From: Kordiimonas lipolytica
Lineage (GTDB): Bacteria > Pseudomonadota > Alphaproteobacteria > Sphingomonadales > Kordiimonadaceae
Direction of reading: 5' to 3'
Length of the DNA: 64,000 nt
Assembly (NCBI RefSeq): GCF_001550065.1
Contig: NZ_LRUB01000032.1
Span: 131,501-195,500 of the forward strand
The notes beneath the pieces are model-generated. The model saw only the letters and a list, made by a program, of their open reading frames with translations, did not search any database and was not told where the DNA came from. Positions 18,529-28,213 of this stretch are shown piece after piece. The translations under genes and the position numbers were made by a program. Every line of letters starts with the position of its first letter. Positions within the stretch are counted from its first letter, which is position 1.

Positions 18529-18723
18529 GCGGTGTCTCCGCTTCTGGTGTTGATGGGGGCCGTGGGAACTTCCAGGCTGAACGCCTGCTTTTGCTCCTTC
18601 CCAAACCGCCTCCCGGGCAACTTTCCCTGAACGACTCCTGACATTTTTTCAGGTCATGCCAGCGTGGCACAAACCCTTTTATTATCGGTTAATCCTATCA
18701 CAGTCCGGGCGGAATTGCAGCGC

Positions 18724-19311
18724 CTAGGATGTTAGACTGCGGCTGACAGACACATGGGTGAAGAAACGGTCGATGTCAGCGTTATTTTCCGATAACGGCA
18801 CATAAAGGACCGATACTCTCAGATGATTTTTTTCTTCCGACAGCGTGAAAGCCTGAACCAATACAGGGCAGCGGCGCTTAAGGCCGAACACCGCGCTCTT
18901 GAATATGCGGTCTGCGACCAGCGACGATGGATGGGTGAAAATGCTCTTGCCCGTCAGTTCGCCATAGAAACTGACCACATTGGTGCCCATCAACCGAATG
19001 ACAACATCCTCCAGCAAACCGTCTGGATCTTTTTCGAGCTCAAAAATGCAGACGTCAGGCAGAAGATCTTTCATGTCGCTTGGGTTGATGTCGGCCCGAC
19101 AGGCGAGCCGTTTACCACCGGTACGCGCCTCAAAATAACTGAGGATTCGGTCGACCACCGGCATGTCGGCCCTGTGATCTTCAGCATCTTCAAACGAGAA
19201 ACCCGGAAGGTTTTCCCGCACGCGGGCTATATCAGCGATATTTTCTTCAAAAGACGAAATAGACCGGCTCCTGTATCTTATCGCGCCATCATATCGCAAG
19301 ACCGTCACCAC
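18724..19311 (-). CDS. PAS_5-type domain protein
   Basis: Resembles the short alphaproteobacterial PAS_5 proteins: a helical lead-in, then INPSDMKDLLPDVCIFEL, DVVIRLMGTNVVSFYGELTGKSIF, and a terminal strand (RVSVLYVPLSENN). It lacks any output domain. The start is uncertain: the frame is open to 19557, but that part overlaps the leader and start of the divergent transporter gene. No ATG lies in the N-terminal region, so GTG 19311, GTG 19308 or TTG 19299 are the candidates. Two relatives occur at 43228 and 46302. Role unknown; sensing of a small ligand is possible. Confidence 0.75.
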   Translation of the reverse strand: MVTVLRYDGAIRYRSRSISSFEENIADIARVRENLPGFSFEDAEDHRADMPVVDRILSYFEARTGGKRLACRADINPSDMKDLLPDVCIFELEKDPDGLLEDVVIRLMGTNVVSFYGELTGKSIFTHPSSLVADRIFKSAVFGLKRRCPVLVQAFTLSEEKNHLRVSVLYVPLSENNADIDRFFTHVSVSRSLTS

Positions 19312-19507
19312 TTGGTTAATACGCCCGTTTCCAGTCCCCAAGTCGTGAGCAGATCCACCTTTTATCGCTTGAAAACAGCTTTTCACCTGTTTCGCATTGA
19401 CCCGGGCGAACGAGTGCGCCCTAATGCGCCGCAGTTTTGAGTAAGGCACGCAGCTTGGGAGGCTGCAAACAATCAAAAAGTGCCCAACAATATAAAAGGG
19501 GAAATGT

Positions 19508-21064
19508 ATGTCTGAGGGAGATAACAACCTCAAAACGACGACCGTCAAGGACGTCAAGCAGCTTGGTACCTTCGCCGCGCTGGCCAGCCTGTCCTATGTA
19601 TTCTGGATTTGTGGCGGCATGGAAATGGTGGAGCGCCTTGCCTATTACGGCGTTCGTTCACTTGCCAGCCTGTATGGAACCAATCCGAAGTCAAGCGGGG
19701 CGCTTGGCCTGACAGGCACTGAAATCGGTTTCATCCTCAGCACGTGGTTGCTGATTCAGGGTCTTGTACCAGTGTTTACAGGCGGTATCGCCGACCGCTT
19801 CGGATACAAGGAAACCATCTTCGTTTCCACCGCGACCAAAATCATTGGCTATTTGGTCATGGCCTGGTTCCCGTCCTTTATGGGTTTCCTGGCGGGTGCC
19901 TGGATCCTGGCATTCGGCACCGGCATCTTCAAGCCCGGCATCCAGGGGACAATCGTAAAAGCGACGGGTCGGCACAATAGCTCCGTTGCCTGGGGTGTCT
20001 TCTACCAGACAGTCAATATTGGTGGGTTCCTGGGCCCGGTACTTGCCGGACAACTGCGTCAGCTGGAATGGTCTTATGTATTCTATGCTTGTGCTGCCAT
20101 CATCTCGCTGAACTTCCTATTGCTCCTTACTTATAAAGAGCCAGACAAAGAAGAACGGCTGGCACACAAAGCCAAAGTTAAAAGCGGCGAAATCCATCAG
20201 GACTCGTTGCTTGTAGACTCGATTAAGGAACTATCGAACCCGATTCTGCTTTGGTACATGCTGCTGTTTTCCGGCTTCTGGTTCATGCTCTACATTTATT
20301 GGGATCTTGGGCCGCTGTATTTCCGGGACTGGGTAGACACAAGTGTCCTCGTGAAAGATGTCTGGGGCACGGAAGGGCCTGGGGCATTCTCCCGCTGGTT
20401 CTTTGTCCTTAGTCAGGACGGAACCCGCGTAATGCCTGAGGGCATGGTCAATATCAACTCGTTGCTGATCATGCTCATCTGCTTCCTGGTGACAGGTTGG
20501 AGCGCCCGGATGAAGGCTGCAAACGCCATGGCGGTTGGCACGTTCCTGGCCTCTGCTGCCCTTCTGCTGCTGGGTGGATTCAACGCTGCCTGGGTTATGG
20601 TTTTCGGTATTGTTATCTTCTCTCTGGGGGAAATGCTCTCAAGCCCGAAATGCCTTGAATTTCTTGGCAATGTGGCGCCCCCACAGAAGAAAGCGATGTA
20701 TCTGGGCTTTAGCCAACTTCCGTTTGCGGTTGGGGCATTTATTGAGGGCATGGTGGGGCAAATCACCTATGAAAAATATGCTTCCAAAGACACGCTCTCC
20801 CGCGAAATGCTGCTTCAGAATGGCATGAGCCCAGAAGAGGTGAAAAGCATCCCAATCGGCGACGCCTTCCAGGTGCTGGTTGATATGACTGGCCAGGCCG
20901 AATGGGCGCTGACCAACCAAATGTATACTGCCAACGACATTGGCTCGGTGTTTTACATTTTTGCTGCTGTTGGAATTGTATCTGCCTTCGGACTTTTCCT
21001 TTATGGCCGATGGACATATCGCTTTGCGATGAGCCAACAGGCAGACGCCCAAGCCGCCAAGTAA
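19508..21064 (+). CDS. POT-family peptide:proton symporter
   Basis: 518 residues with about 12 or more membrane helices of the major facilitator fold. Helix 1 carries the POT signature ExxER-x-YYG (MVERLAYYGVR). The later motifs GTGIFKPGIQG and FYQTVNIGGFLGP also match the family's FKP and FYxxINxG signatures. It imports di- and tripeptides with protons. A long periplasmic or cytoplasmic loop lies near residues 275-310. AAAAGGGGAA precedes the ATG. Its place among secreted peptidases suggests it takes up their products. Confidence 0.88.
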   Translation: MSEGDNNLKTTTVKDVKQLGTFAALASLSYVFWICGGMEMVERLAYYGVRSLASLYGTNPKSSGALGLTGTEIGFILSTWLLIQGLVPVFTGGIADRFGYKETIFVSTATKIIGYLVMAWFPSFMGFLAGAWILAFGTGIFKPGIQGTIVKATGRHNSSVAWGVFYQTVNIGGFLGPVLAGQLRQLEWSYVFYACAAIISLNFLLLLTYKEPDKEERLAHKAKVKSGEIHQDSLLVDSIKELSNPILLWYMLLFSGFWFMLYIYWDLGPLYFRDWVDTSVLVKDVWGTEGPGAFSRWFFVLSQDGTRVMPEGMVNINSLLIMLICFLVTGWSARMKAANAMAVGTFLASAALLLLGGFNAAWVMVFGIVIFSLGEMLSSPKCLEFLGNVAPPQKKAMYLGFSQLPFAVGAFIEGMVGQITYEKYASKDTLSREMLLQNGMSPEEVKSIPIGDAFQVLVDMTGQAEWALTNQMYTANDIGSVFYIFAAVGIVSAFGLFLYGRWTYRFAMSQQADAQAAK

Positions 21065-21083
21065 TCCAGGCAACAAGCAGACG

Positions 21084-21112
21084 AAAAGCCGCGGTACCCG
21101 CCGCGGCTTTTT
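21084..21112 (+). terminator. Intrinsic terminator of the POT transporter gene
   Basis: AAAAGCCGCGG pairs with CCGCGGCTTTT around TACCCG and continues into a T-rich tail, about 20 bases after the stop codon. Confidence 0.93.
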
Positions 21113-21298
21113 ATTTGGCCCGAACAATAAAAAGGGGACGTGCCACCCCCATCATGGCACGCCCCACAATAGTTCGCCGATCACCAATCGACTAAGTGTC
21201 AAGATGCCCGTTTGCTTGGTAATTGGCTACCTAAAAAAAATTTAGGTGCGAATTCGGGCCTAAATAAGACCCGAGTTTAACCGCTATTTGGCAATTCA

Positions 21299-22564
21299 TC
21301 AGCCCATGCGGCCGATCGGCTTTTCCAGGCTTTCCGGCGGAACGGTAAACCAGGCCGGACCGTCATCGGTCATATAGATGCAGTCCTCAAGGCGAACGCC
21401 AAATTCGCCGAAAATATAAAGACCGGGCTCGTTAGAGAAACACATGCCAGGGGCAAGGCGCGTTGTCTCACCATGGACAAAATTCACGCTCTCGTGCCCG
21501 TCCATACCGATGCCGTGACCTGTCCGGTGGCTGAGGCCCGGTGTCTTATACCCGGGGCCATAGCCAAGACCTTCGTACATCTTCCTGACCGCGTCATCGA
21601 CCTGCCCTGCGGGCGTGCCTATCTGCGCTGTCTCGAATGCGATCTCCTGGCCTTGGCGCACGGTATTCCATACCTCGCGCTGGCGCTTCGTGGGCTCACC
21701 GAACACAAAAGTGCGGGAGATATCGCTCTGGTAGCCGTGCACCTTGCAGCCACAATCCATCAGCACAATATCGCCTTCCTTCAGGGTTTGCTGCTGGCCC
21801 GACCCGTGCGGGTAGGCACTGGCTTCAGCCAGCAGCGCCATGCCCCAGATGCCCTGCCCGCCCAGTTCCGCCTGCGCCGTGCGCATCAATGCGGTGATGT
21901 CAGCAGGCGTCATGCCCACCTCGAGTTTGTGCCATACGTGGCCATAGGCTGTCAGTGTCACCTCATTGGCCTTGCGCATCAGCTCAATTTCATGGGCGGA
22001 TTTATACATGCGGCAACCAAGCGTGACATCAAGTGCTGACGTGATCTCGAAACCGGGAGCGGCGCGCTTCAGCCCTTCAACGACAAAATAGCGCACCGTG
22101 TCTTCAAGACCGATCTTGCCGCCCGTCAGGCCACGATCCTTGAGGATGCCAGCCACCCGCTCAAACGGGTCCTCATGTTCGTTCCAGGTGCGCACATCGC
22201 TGCCGAAGGTCATGCTTTCACGCACGCTGGGTTCCTCGAAATAAGGGGTCACCACTGCGATCTCGCCCTCACGCGGGATCACCACAGCCGTCAGACGTTC
22301 GCTCCGCCACCAGCTGATGCCGGTGAAATAAAGCATGGCCGAACCGGGCTCCAAGAGGATGGCATCAATGCCGTGCTCAGCCATCAGTTTCTGTGCTTTT
22401 GCAACGCGCGCCTTGCGCTCGCTGGTGCCGATAGGCTGCACGTCCCCTGTGATCGGCTGCAATACGTTGCTTGCCCGCGCACCAGTAGTGGAAACCCCTG
22501 CCAGAAGGGCAGCACCACCAGCCGCGGCACCCAGTTTGAAAAAGTCCCGTTTGGAAAGTGTCAT
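21299..22564 (-). CDS. Tat-exported M24 Xaa-Pro peptidase
   Basis: 421 residues. The N-terminus has a twin-arginine-like signal (KRDFFKLGAAAGGAALLAG), here with Lys-Arg instead of Arg-Arg, ending GARA. The creatinase N-domain spans about 45-175 and the pita-bread catalytic domain 185-415. The metal ligands are visible: Asp in MDCGC, Asp in QSDISRT, His in TGHGIG, Glu in SNEPG, and Glu in VRLED. It should cleave the bond before proline in peptides or dipeptides in the periplasm. It lies 17 bases downstream of an M38-like amidohydrolase gene, with which it forms an operon. Confidence 0.9.
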   Translation of the reverse strand: MTLSKRDFFKLGAAAGGAALLAGVSTTGARASNVLQPITGDVQPIGTSERKARVAKAQKLMAEHGIDAILLEPGSAMLYFTGISWWRSERLTAVVIPREGEIAVVTPYFEEPSVRESMTFGSDVRTWNEHEDPFERVAGILKDRGLTGGKIGLEDTVRYFVVEGLKRAAPGFEITSALDVTLGCRMYKSAHEIELMRKANEVTLTAYGHVWHKLEVGMTPADITALMRTAQAELGGQGIWGMALLAEASAYPHGSGQQQTLKEGDIVLMDCGCKVHGYQSDISRTFVFGEPTKRQREVWNTVRQGQEIAFETAQIGTPAGQVDDAVRKMYEGLGYGPGYKTPGLSHRTGHGIGMDGHESVNFVHGETTRLAPGMCFSNEPGLYIFGEFGVRLEDCIYMTDDGPAWFTVPPESLEKPIGRMG

Positions 22565-22581
22565 GGTTCGCTGCCTCGTCT

Positions 22582-23850
22582 TTATTGTTTGTAGATAACG
22601 CCGTCTTTCATCACGAAAGTCACTGCCTCGGTCGTGGTGATGTCTTCAAGCGGGTTGCCCTTCACAGCCACGATGTCTGCCAGATAGCCTTCGCGGATCA
22701 TGCCCAGGTCGGTTTCGCGCTTCAGAAGTGTTGCCGCATTGATCGTGGCGGCCTGCAGCGCCTGCATCGGTGTCATGCCGAACTTCACCATGCGCGAAAA
22801 TTGCTTGGCGTTGTCGCCGTGCGGATAAATGGCGGCGTCAGAGCCAAACACCATCTTCACGCCACCTTTTACGGCCTTGGTAAAGCTTTCGCGCTGGCGC
22901 ACAGACACCTGGCGTTCCTTGTTCAGGTTCTCTTCCGGTACACCGTTTTGTTCGCCATAGGTCAGCGTGTATTCGGTGTTGTAGATATCCATGGAAAAAT
23001 AGGTGCCAAACTGTTTGGCCAGCGCCACGCCTTCATCGTCCAGGAAGCTGACGTGCTCAACCGAATCAACACCCGCCACAATCGCTGCCTTGATGCCGTC
23101 CGTGCCATGCGCGTGGGCCGCCACCGTGACGCCGCGGCGGTGCGCTTCTTCGACAATAGCTTTCATTTCCTCAAGGCTATATTGCTGCACGCCCACCTTG
23201 GTGCCCTTCGAGAACACACCGCCTGTCGCGCAAAACTTGATGGCGGTAGCGCCATATTTGATATTTTCGCGCACCTTTTCCCGCGCGGCCCACGGCCCGT
23301 CGGCAACTCCGCCTGACGTCGCCTGCATTTCAGGCGCCAGGAAATTATTGTCACAGTGACCGCCGGTGATCCCCAATGCATGGCCAACCGCATAAATACG
23401 CGGCCCGATGATGTCACCGGCATGGATGCCGTCGCGCACACCGATCACGCTGTAGCCGTCCGCCCCGACATCGCGCACAGTGGTAAAGCCCGCCATCAGG
23501 GTCGCCCGCGCATTCCTCACCGCCACCACTGTCTGGCGCGGAATGGAATAGCCCATGCTTTCATAAAATGGCGTTTCCGGGTCACCCGTGAGATGCACAT
23601 GCATGTCCATGAAGCCCGGCAGCAGCGTCTGGCCATCAAGGTTGATGACCCGCGCGTCATCCGGCACCGGCAACCTGCCCTGACTACCGATAGCCACGAT
23701 ACGGTCTTCGCGGATGATCAGCGCCGGCTTCTCGATTCGTTTGCCGTCGGCCACATCGATCATGGCGTCTGCTGTCAGATAAATTTCCTGGGCCATCACG
23801 CCAAAAGGCGCCATCAGGGTCATGAAAAGGGCCAGAATGAATGCGCGCAT
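22582..23850 (-). CDS. Secreted metal-dependent amidohydrolase (prolidase-like)
   Basis: Signal peptide (MRAFILALFMTLMAPFGVMA) and a TIM-barrel amidohydrolase with MDMHVHL (first metal pair), the bridging Lys in IKFCATGG, histidines in AAHAHG and VEHVSF, and the catalytic Asp in FGSDAAIYPHG. It belongs to the group that includes imidazolonepropionase-like and Xaa-Pro/Xaa-Arg dipeptidases. The neighbouring Xaa-Pro peptidase favours a dipeptidase role, but the substrate is not certain. I take ATG 23850, which has GAGGA seven bases upstream, over an in-frame ATG at 23868. Confidence 0.85.
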   Translation of the reverse strand: MRAFILALFMTLMAPFGVMAQEIYLTADAMIDVADGKRIEKPALIIREDRIVAIGSQGRLPVPDDARVINLDGQTLLPGFMDMHVHLTGDPETPFYESMGYSIPRQTVVAVRNARATLMAGFTTVRDVGADGYSVIGVRDGIHAGDIIGPRIYAVGHALGITGGHCDNNFLAPEMQATSGGVADGPWAAREKVRENIKYGATAIKFCATGGVFSKGTKVGVQQYSLEEMKAIVEEAHRRGVTVAAHAHGTDGIKAAIVAGVDSVEHVSFLDDEGVALAKQFGTYFSMDIYNTEYTLTYGEQNGVPEENLNKERQVSVRQRESFTKAVKGGVKMVFGSDAAIYPHGDNAKQFSRMVKFGMTPMQALQAATINAATLLKRETDLGMIREGYLADIVAVKGNPLEDITTTEAVTFVMKDGVIYKQ

Positions 23851-24034
23851 GGTTGTCCTCCCCGGCACGTTTAAAGTCTTATTGGTTTCTGGCGAGCGAG
23901 CCTAAGGGCATGGGGCGGTTTTGTCCACGCATCACAGGCGTGGACAATTCACCGGACAGAACACAAGTTCGTGTTATTCGTTAATCCGAAAGAAGAACCG
24001 TCAGGAGACTGCCGAGCGCCTGACCGGAACTAGC

Positions 24035-25636
24035 CTACTCGGTAGACGGTACGCCGTCTCTGGCAGAGGCGTTCTTCAATGCCCTGTCAATTCGCCCCAG
24101 CATCTGTTCTGCCCGCTTTGCTGTGCGCTCGCTGGCACTCCAGTTGGCGATGTTATTCAGAAGCGGTCTCGCTTCGTCATACCGCCCTTTCAGGAAAAGG
24201 GCTCGGGCATACAGGAAACGCGCCTGATCGTTTTGCGGCACCAGCTTGATGAAAGACCGCAATGCCTTGATACCGCTCTCGGATGCGTTCGCGCCTTCAT
24301 AAAGCGAAGCGATACCAAATCGCAGATAGGCCTCACTATCGAGCCGGTCGCTGCGCGCCACCTGAAAAGCCAGCTTCTTGGCCTCTTGGACCGCAGCCAT
24401 ATCTGGCTCATAGGTAACAGTGTCAGGGTCGAAGTTTTCGTCATTATCGCCACCCTGTGCGGCTTTCACGAGCTCCCACTTCCGTGTTCCTTCACGAGAC
24501 ATCAGAAGTTCCGACTTCAGCAGCAGCGCATCCCGATGATCTGGCACTTCTGCCAAGGCCTGGTCGATGATGGCTTCTGCTTCGTCGTAGTCTTGCTCAT
24601 TGATGGCAACCTTGGCCTGATAGAGCCGCGCCACAAAAGCAGTTTCGGGGTCCTTGACTTTTTTCTTCAGGAAGCGCTTCAGCCACGGGTCGGCCTCCCA
24701 GTCCCGCAGATAGTCCATCCGCAGGCGCATCTTCATTTTCTCCACCTCTACATCATCAAGCTTGTGATGCTCCCAGGTCGGTACATAGTCGATGTTGGAG
24801 AAATCCAGCTGCAATACCGGGAACTTCTTGTCATCCCAATAGTCGCGAGCCTCACGGCCAAATTCTTCCTCGGTCATGCCGAAATGTTTCAGGAAGGCGT
24901 CCTTCTGCTCCATACCCTTGTTGATGTCGATCAGATAGTCATCCAGCACTTCCATCAGGGTCGGCGTCGAGCGGATCTTGTGGGTATAAAGCCAAGCCTG
25001 GGCATAGAAAGCGCCCACATGAAACCCGGCCCGGTCGGTATTTTCGAAACGGGCATTGGCCGCAAACAGAAGGCCAGACGGCATCCATTGATACCGCAAC
25101 CACCAGAAGCGCTGAAGCGGCGGGTTGCCAATCTGCGCGGTCGTACCGTTGATTCTGAAGGTGGAAAGATATTCTGCAAATCCTTCCTGGTACCATTTCG
25201 GGAAATTGAGCGCGCCGAACTCATGCAGGAAATGGTGGGCATATTCATGAAACAGGGTGTTGCGGCCGTCTTCCTTGTAGATGCCCTTCTTGTCTTCCAC
25301 TTCAGCGATGGTCACCGCACCGCGTGGCGTTACCCAGTAAGCACCAGCAAAAGACGGCCTGTAGCCGAGAAGCTCTTTATAATCGTCATATTTCGGGATC
25401 AGGTATACCGTCAGCGGCAAAGGGGACCCAGCCCCATCAGTTCCGGTCAACACAGACATATAATAGCGGTAATATTCCAGATCGCGCAGAATGCTCTCTG
25501 CCCGCTCGCTCTCCACCATGCTGTAGACCTGAAAATGTTCGGACCTGTAATAGTGCCACTCGTCATCCGCATCAGCACGAAGTGTGTAGAAGGATGCGGT
25601 TGAAACCGCAGCCAGAATAAGAAGCCAAAAGCGCAT
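24035..25636 (-). CDS. Secreted gluzincin-like peptidase with TPR tail
   Basis: 533 residues with a signal peptide ending ADAD. The zinc motif is HEYAHH (residues near 130), followed by the glutamate ligand in WYQEGFAEYLST, the pattern of the peptidase MA-like/DUF1570 group. The second half consists of helical repeats resembling TPRs (AEAIIDQALAEVPDHRDALLLKSELL, ARPLLNNIANW). Substrate unknown. ATG 25636 is preceded by TGGGGG; an in-frame ATG at 25654 has no such signal. It is monocistronic, between peptidase and transporter genes. Confidence 0.8.
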   Translation of the reverse strand: MRFWLLILAAVSTASFYTLRADADDEWHYYRSEHFQVYSMVESERAESILRDLEYYRYYMSVLTGTDGAGSPLPLTVYLIPKYDDYKELLGYRPSFAGAYWVTPRGAVTIAEVEDKKGIYKEDGRNTLFHEYAHHFLHEFGALNFPKWYQEGFAEYLSTFRINGTTAQIGNPPLQRFWWLRYQWMPSGLLFAANARFENTDRAGFHVGAFYAQAWLYTHKIRSTPTLMEVLDDYLIDINKGMEQKDAFLKHFGMTEEEFGREARDYWDDKKFPVLQLDFSNIDYVPTWEHHKLDDVEVEKMKMRLRMDYLRDWEADPWLKRFLKKKVKDPETAFVARLYQAKVAINEQDYDEAEAIIDQALAEVPDHRDALLLKSELLMSREGTRKWELVKAAQGGDNDENFDPDTVTYEPDMAAVQEAKKLAFQVARSDRLDSEAYLRFGIASLYEGANASESGIKALRSFIKLVPQNDQARFLYARALFLKGRYDEARPLLNNIANWSASERTAKRAEQMLGRIDRALKNASARDGVPSTE

Positions 25637-25773
25637 GGTACCCCCAAATGTCAATCGCTAGTGTTAGATATACATATACACCTTTCGTTTAAAGGTCAAA
25701 ACTCGACGCGGCCCCCAAAGGAAAACGGCGACCACATGGGCCGCCGGTTTCAATCTTTAACACTATTGGTGGC

Positions 25774-26313
25774 TCAAGCTGCCGCACGGACCGCTTTGTC
25801 GAACTCTTCCATCGCGTGACGGAACTGATTGAGCGACTTGTCCACATACATCAGAACCTCGTCCACATAGCCGTCGGTGGAGGCCGACCAGACGCGGTTG
25901 ATATAGCGCTCGCCGGCCGCGAAGCTGGACATGATATCCGCGTAAGCCTGCAGGCCGAAGATATGCTTCATGCTGTCGCGCGCGTCGGCAAAGCGGGTCA
26001 GGTCATCCCGGAACAGGCGGTCGATTTCAAACCGCATATCATAGGTTGGCACCTTGTCTTTGCGACCATGAAGCTCTTCAAGGTTCTTGAGAATATTTTC
26101 AAGCGCACCCTTCAGTTCGCCTCGGTGATGCTCAAGCTTTTCGGAGCATTTGGCTTCCGCCGCTTCAGCGCGTTTCAGCATCACAACGCCAACAACACCA
26201 ACCAGCATCACTGGAATAAAGGTGATCCAATCCAGTGTGAGCTTGTCCAGCGACGTCAAAAAAGCGCCTGCGAGGAAAGAAAGCATGACAAGAAGGTAAG
26301 CTACTGTTTTCAT
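25774..26313 (-). CDS. Small membrane protein linked to the OPT transporter
   Basis: 179 residues, family not recognised. Two hydrophobic helices (about 3-22 and 30-48) are followed by a charged helical domain of 130 residues, including a coiled coil at 50-85. It starts 14 bases after the OPT transporter stop with GGGAGAGA as ribosome binding site, so it is in the same operon. It could be an accessory subunit or a separate membrane-associated protein; nothing in the sequence decides this. Confidence 0.7.
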   Translation of the reverse strand: MKTVAYLLVMLSFLAGAFLTSLDKLTLDWITFIPVMLVGVVGVVMLKRAEAAEAKCSEKLEHHRGELKGALENILKNLEELHGRKDKVPTYDMRFEIDRLFRDDLTRFADARDSMKHIFGLQAYADIMSSFAAGERYINRVWSASTDGYVDEVLMYVDKSLNQFRHAMEEFDKAVRAAA

Positions 26314-26327
26314 CTTTTCTCTCCCTG

Positions 26328-28058
26328 TTACGCTGTGAAGATCATGTAGGCGGCGTACCCGACACCCACAAGCGCTTCACCAACAATCAGGCCGGCTGCA
26401 ACAGGGATGCCCTTGTTGTCAGACCAGCTGTGGCCTTTCTTACGGTCAGAAATTTCCCGAAGGAGCGTCCCGATCGAATAGGTCAGTACCACATTGAACG
26501 GCAGATAGAACCCGAGCCCCACGGTAATACCCAGACCGGTCTGAACCGCCGACAAAAGCGCCCCAAGAATCGCACCGGCGATATATTTCTCTGTCGGCAC
26601 ATTGCCACCCGTGATGCCTTCCACCATGGATGCCAGTGCCTGGCCTTGCGGCGCCGGCAACTGGTCAGAGCCAAGACCCCAGGCTTCATGAAGCAGGAAG
26701 ATCAAGCCGATGATGACGATCGGGCCAAGCCACGCGCCAAAGAACTGCCCCATCTGCTGCATACGCGGCGTGGCACCCACAAGGTAGCCGGTTTTCATAT
26801 CCAGCATCAGGTCGGTTGCCTGGCTCATGGCCACACAGGTTGCAGCCCCCACGGTAATCGCGGCAACGATCGCTTGCGTCGTTTCCATGCCGCCAAAGCT
26901 CTGGGTAATAACAATCAGAAGCGTCACGGCAATCAGCGTCATACCGGAAAGCGGTGACCAGTTGGTCCGGCCAATGGCTTCCGACAGGATGATGCCTGCC
27001 ATCCAGATCCAGACAGTACCAAGAAGCCCCATCATAAGGCCCCGTACAATGCCAACCTCCTCTGCTGACGTGATCGCCATGATAGTCAGCAAAATAGCGG
27101 CGCCGATAATACCCACATAAAGCAGCTTGATCGGCATCTCATCACGGCTCATGGCGCTTTCCACCTTCGCGGAGGATTGCATCGACGAGACGGCAGACCG
27201 GATGAGCGGAAAGGCGAACATCACGCCAATCACCGCACCACCGATCAGCATGCCAATACCCGTTGGCCGGAACAGGCCAAGGCGCAGGTCGCCCGGATTG
27301 CTTACATCAACACCAGCAACAGGCATGTCAAACCAGTTCAGGAGCGGTGCCAGCACAAAGTAACAGACATAGCCGCCGATGATGAAAGCCACCCCGCCCC
27401 TGCCGGCGATAAAGCCCACACCGATGGTCATCAGTGATACATAGAAGGTGCCGTTGAAGTAGCCCGGCAGTCCAAGCTGATCAAACAGAGGCCAGTTTTC
27501 AAACCCGGTCGACAGGCTGATCACGTGAACCGCGCCGGAAACAAGCATGGCGATAAGAAGTAGCTTTGCCTTCTCAATGCCCGCACCCGGTGACTTCAGG
27601 ATGGTGGCAACGGCCACGCCCCCCGGATATGTCAGGCGCTCGAAGTCGATCATCTGTTTCCGAAGCGGAATGATGAACGCAATCCCGAGGAACGCCCCCG
27701 CAATCGCGCCAAACGTCAGCACATATGGGTTAAATTCTGTGCCGTAGCCCAGAATGAATATGGCAGGCACGGAGAACATCATGCCCGATGACGCGCCATT
27801 GACGGCACTTGCGACCGTCTGTGTGACGTTGTTTTCGACGATGGATCGCCGGCGCAGAATGCCGCGCAGGATACCGAAACCAAGGATGGCTGCGAGTTCT
27901 GATCCCTCAATGGAAAAACCCAGTTTCAGTGCTGCAAAGCCTATTGAAAGCGCAATGATAACGCCCAGAAAATAGCCTACGAGCACTGCTTGTGGTGAAA
28001 GCTCAGGGTATGCGCCGCGCGTTAGCGGCCCCTGGCTCACTGCAGTTTCTTGTGACAC
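26328..28058 (-). CDS. OPT-family oligopeptide transporter
   Basis: 576 residues with about 14-16 membrane helices and the family features AVLVGYFLGVIIALSIGF near the N-terminus and repeated Gly/Ala-rich helices. OPT proteins import small peptides or metal chelates by proton coupling. The start region is MSQETAVSQGPLTRGAYPELSPQ, with GGGGGAGAGG upstream of the ATG. Genes around it encode peptidases and a POT transporter, which favours peptides over metals, but a role in metal-chelate uptake is also known in this family. Confidence 0.9.
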   Translation of the reverse strand: MSQETAVSQGPLTRGAYPELSPQAVLVGYFLGVIIALSIGFAALKLGFSIEGSELAAILGFGILRGILRRRSIVENNVTQTVASAVNGASSGMMFSVPAIFILGYGTEFNPYVLTFGAIAGAFLGIAFIIPLRKQMIDFERLTYPGGVAVATILKSPGAGIEKAKLLLIAMLVSGAVHVISLSTGFENWPLFDQLGLPGYFNGTFYVSLMTIGVGFIAGRGGVAFIIGGYVCYFVLAPLLNWFDMPVAGVDVSNPGDLRLGLFRPTGIGMLIGGAVIGVMFAFPLIRSAVSSMQSSAKVESAMSRDEMPIKLLYVGIIGAAILLTIMAITSAEEVGIVRGLMMGLLGTVWIWMAGIILSEAIGRTNWSPLSGMTLIAVTLLIVITQSFGGMETTQAIVAAITVGAATCVAMSQATDLMLDMKTGYLVGATPRMQQMGQFFGAWLGPIVIIGLIFLLHEAWGLGSDQLPAPQGQALASMVEGITGGNVPTEKYIAGAILGALLSAVQTGLGITVGLGFYLPFNVVLTYSIGTLLREISDRKKGHSWSDNKGIPVAAGLIVGEALVGVGYAAYMIFTA

Positions 28059-28213
28059 CTTAACCTCTCCCCCTCAGGTATTTCCCCTGAGATATTCATT
28101 TCTTTTTTGTCAGTTCTGCGCTTTCATTTGCTTGCCAGCCGCGCAAAACCAGCATAGCAGTAGCACAACAAGGGCGTTCAGGCGACCCAAACAATAACGT
28201 ACAGCGACCAGAT

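Noticed and set aside
23921..25603. A 560-codon plus-strand open frame opposite the gluzincin gene
   Set aside because: The minus strand holds a signal peptide and zinc-site motif with a good ribosome binding site; the plus-strand frame has none.
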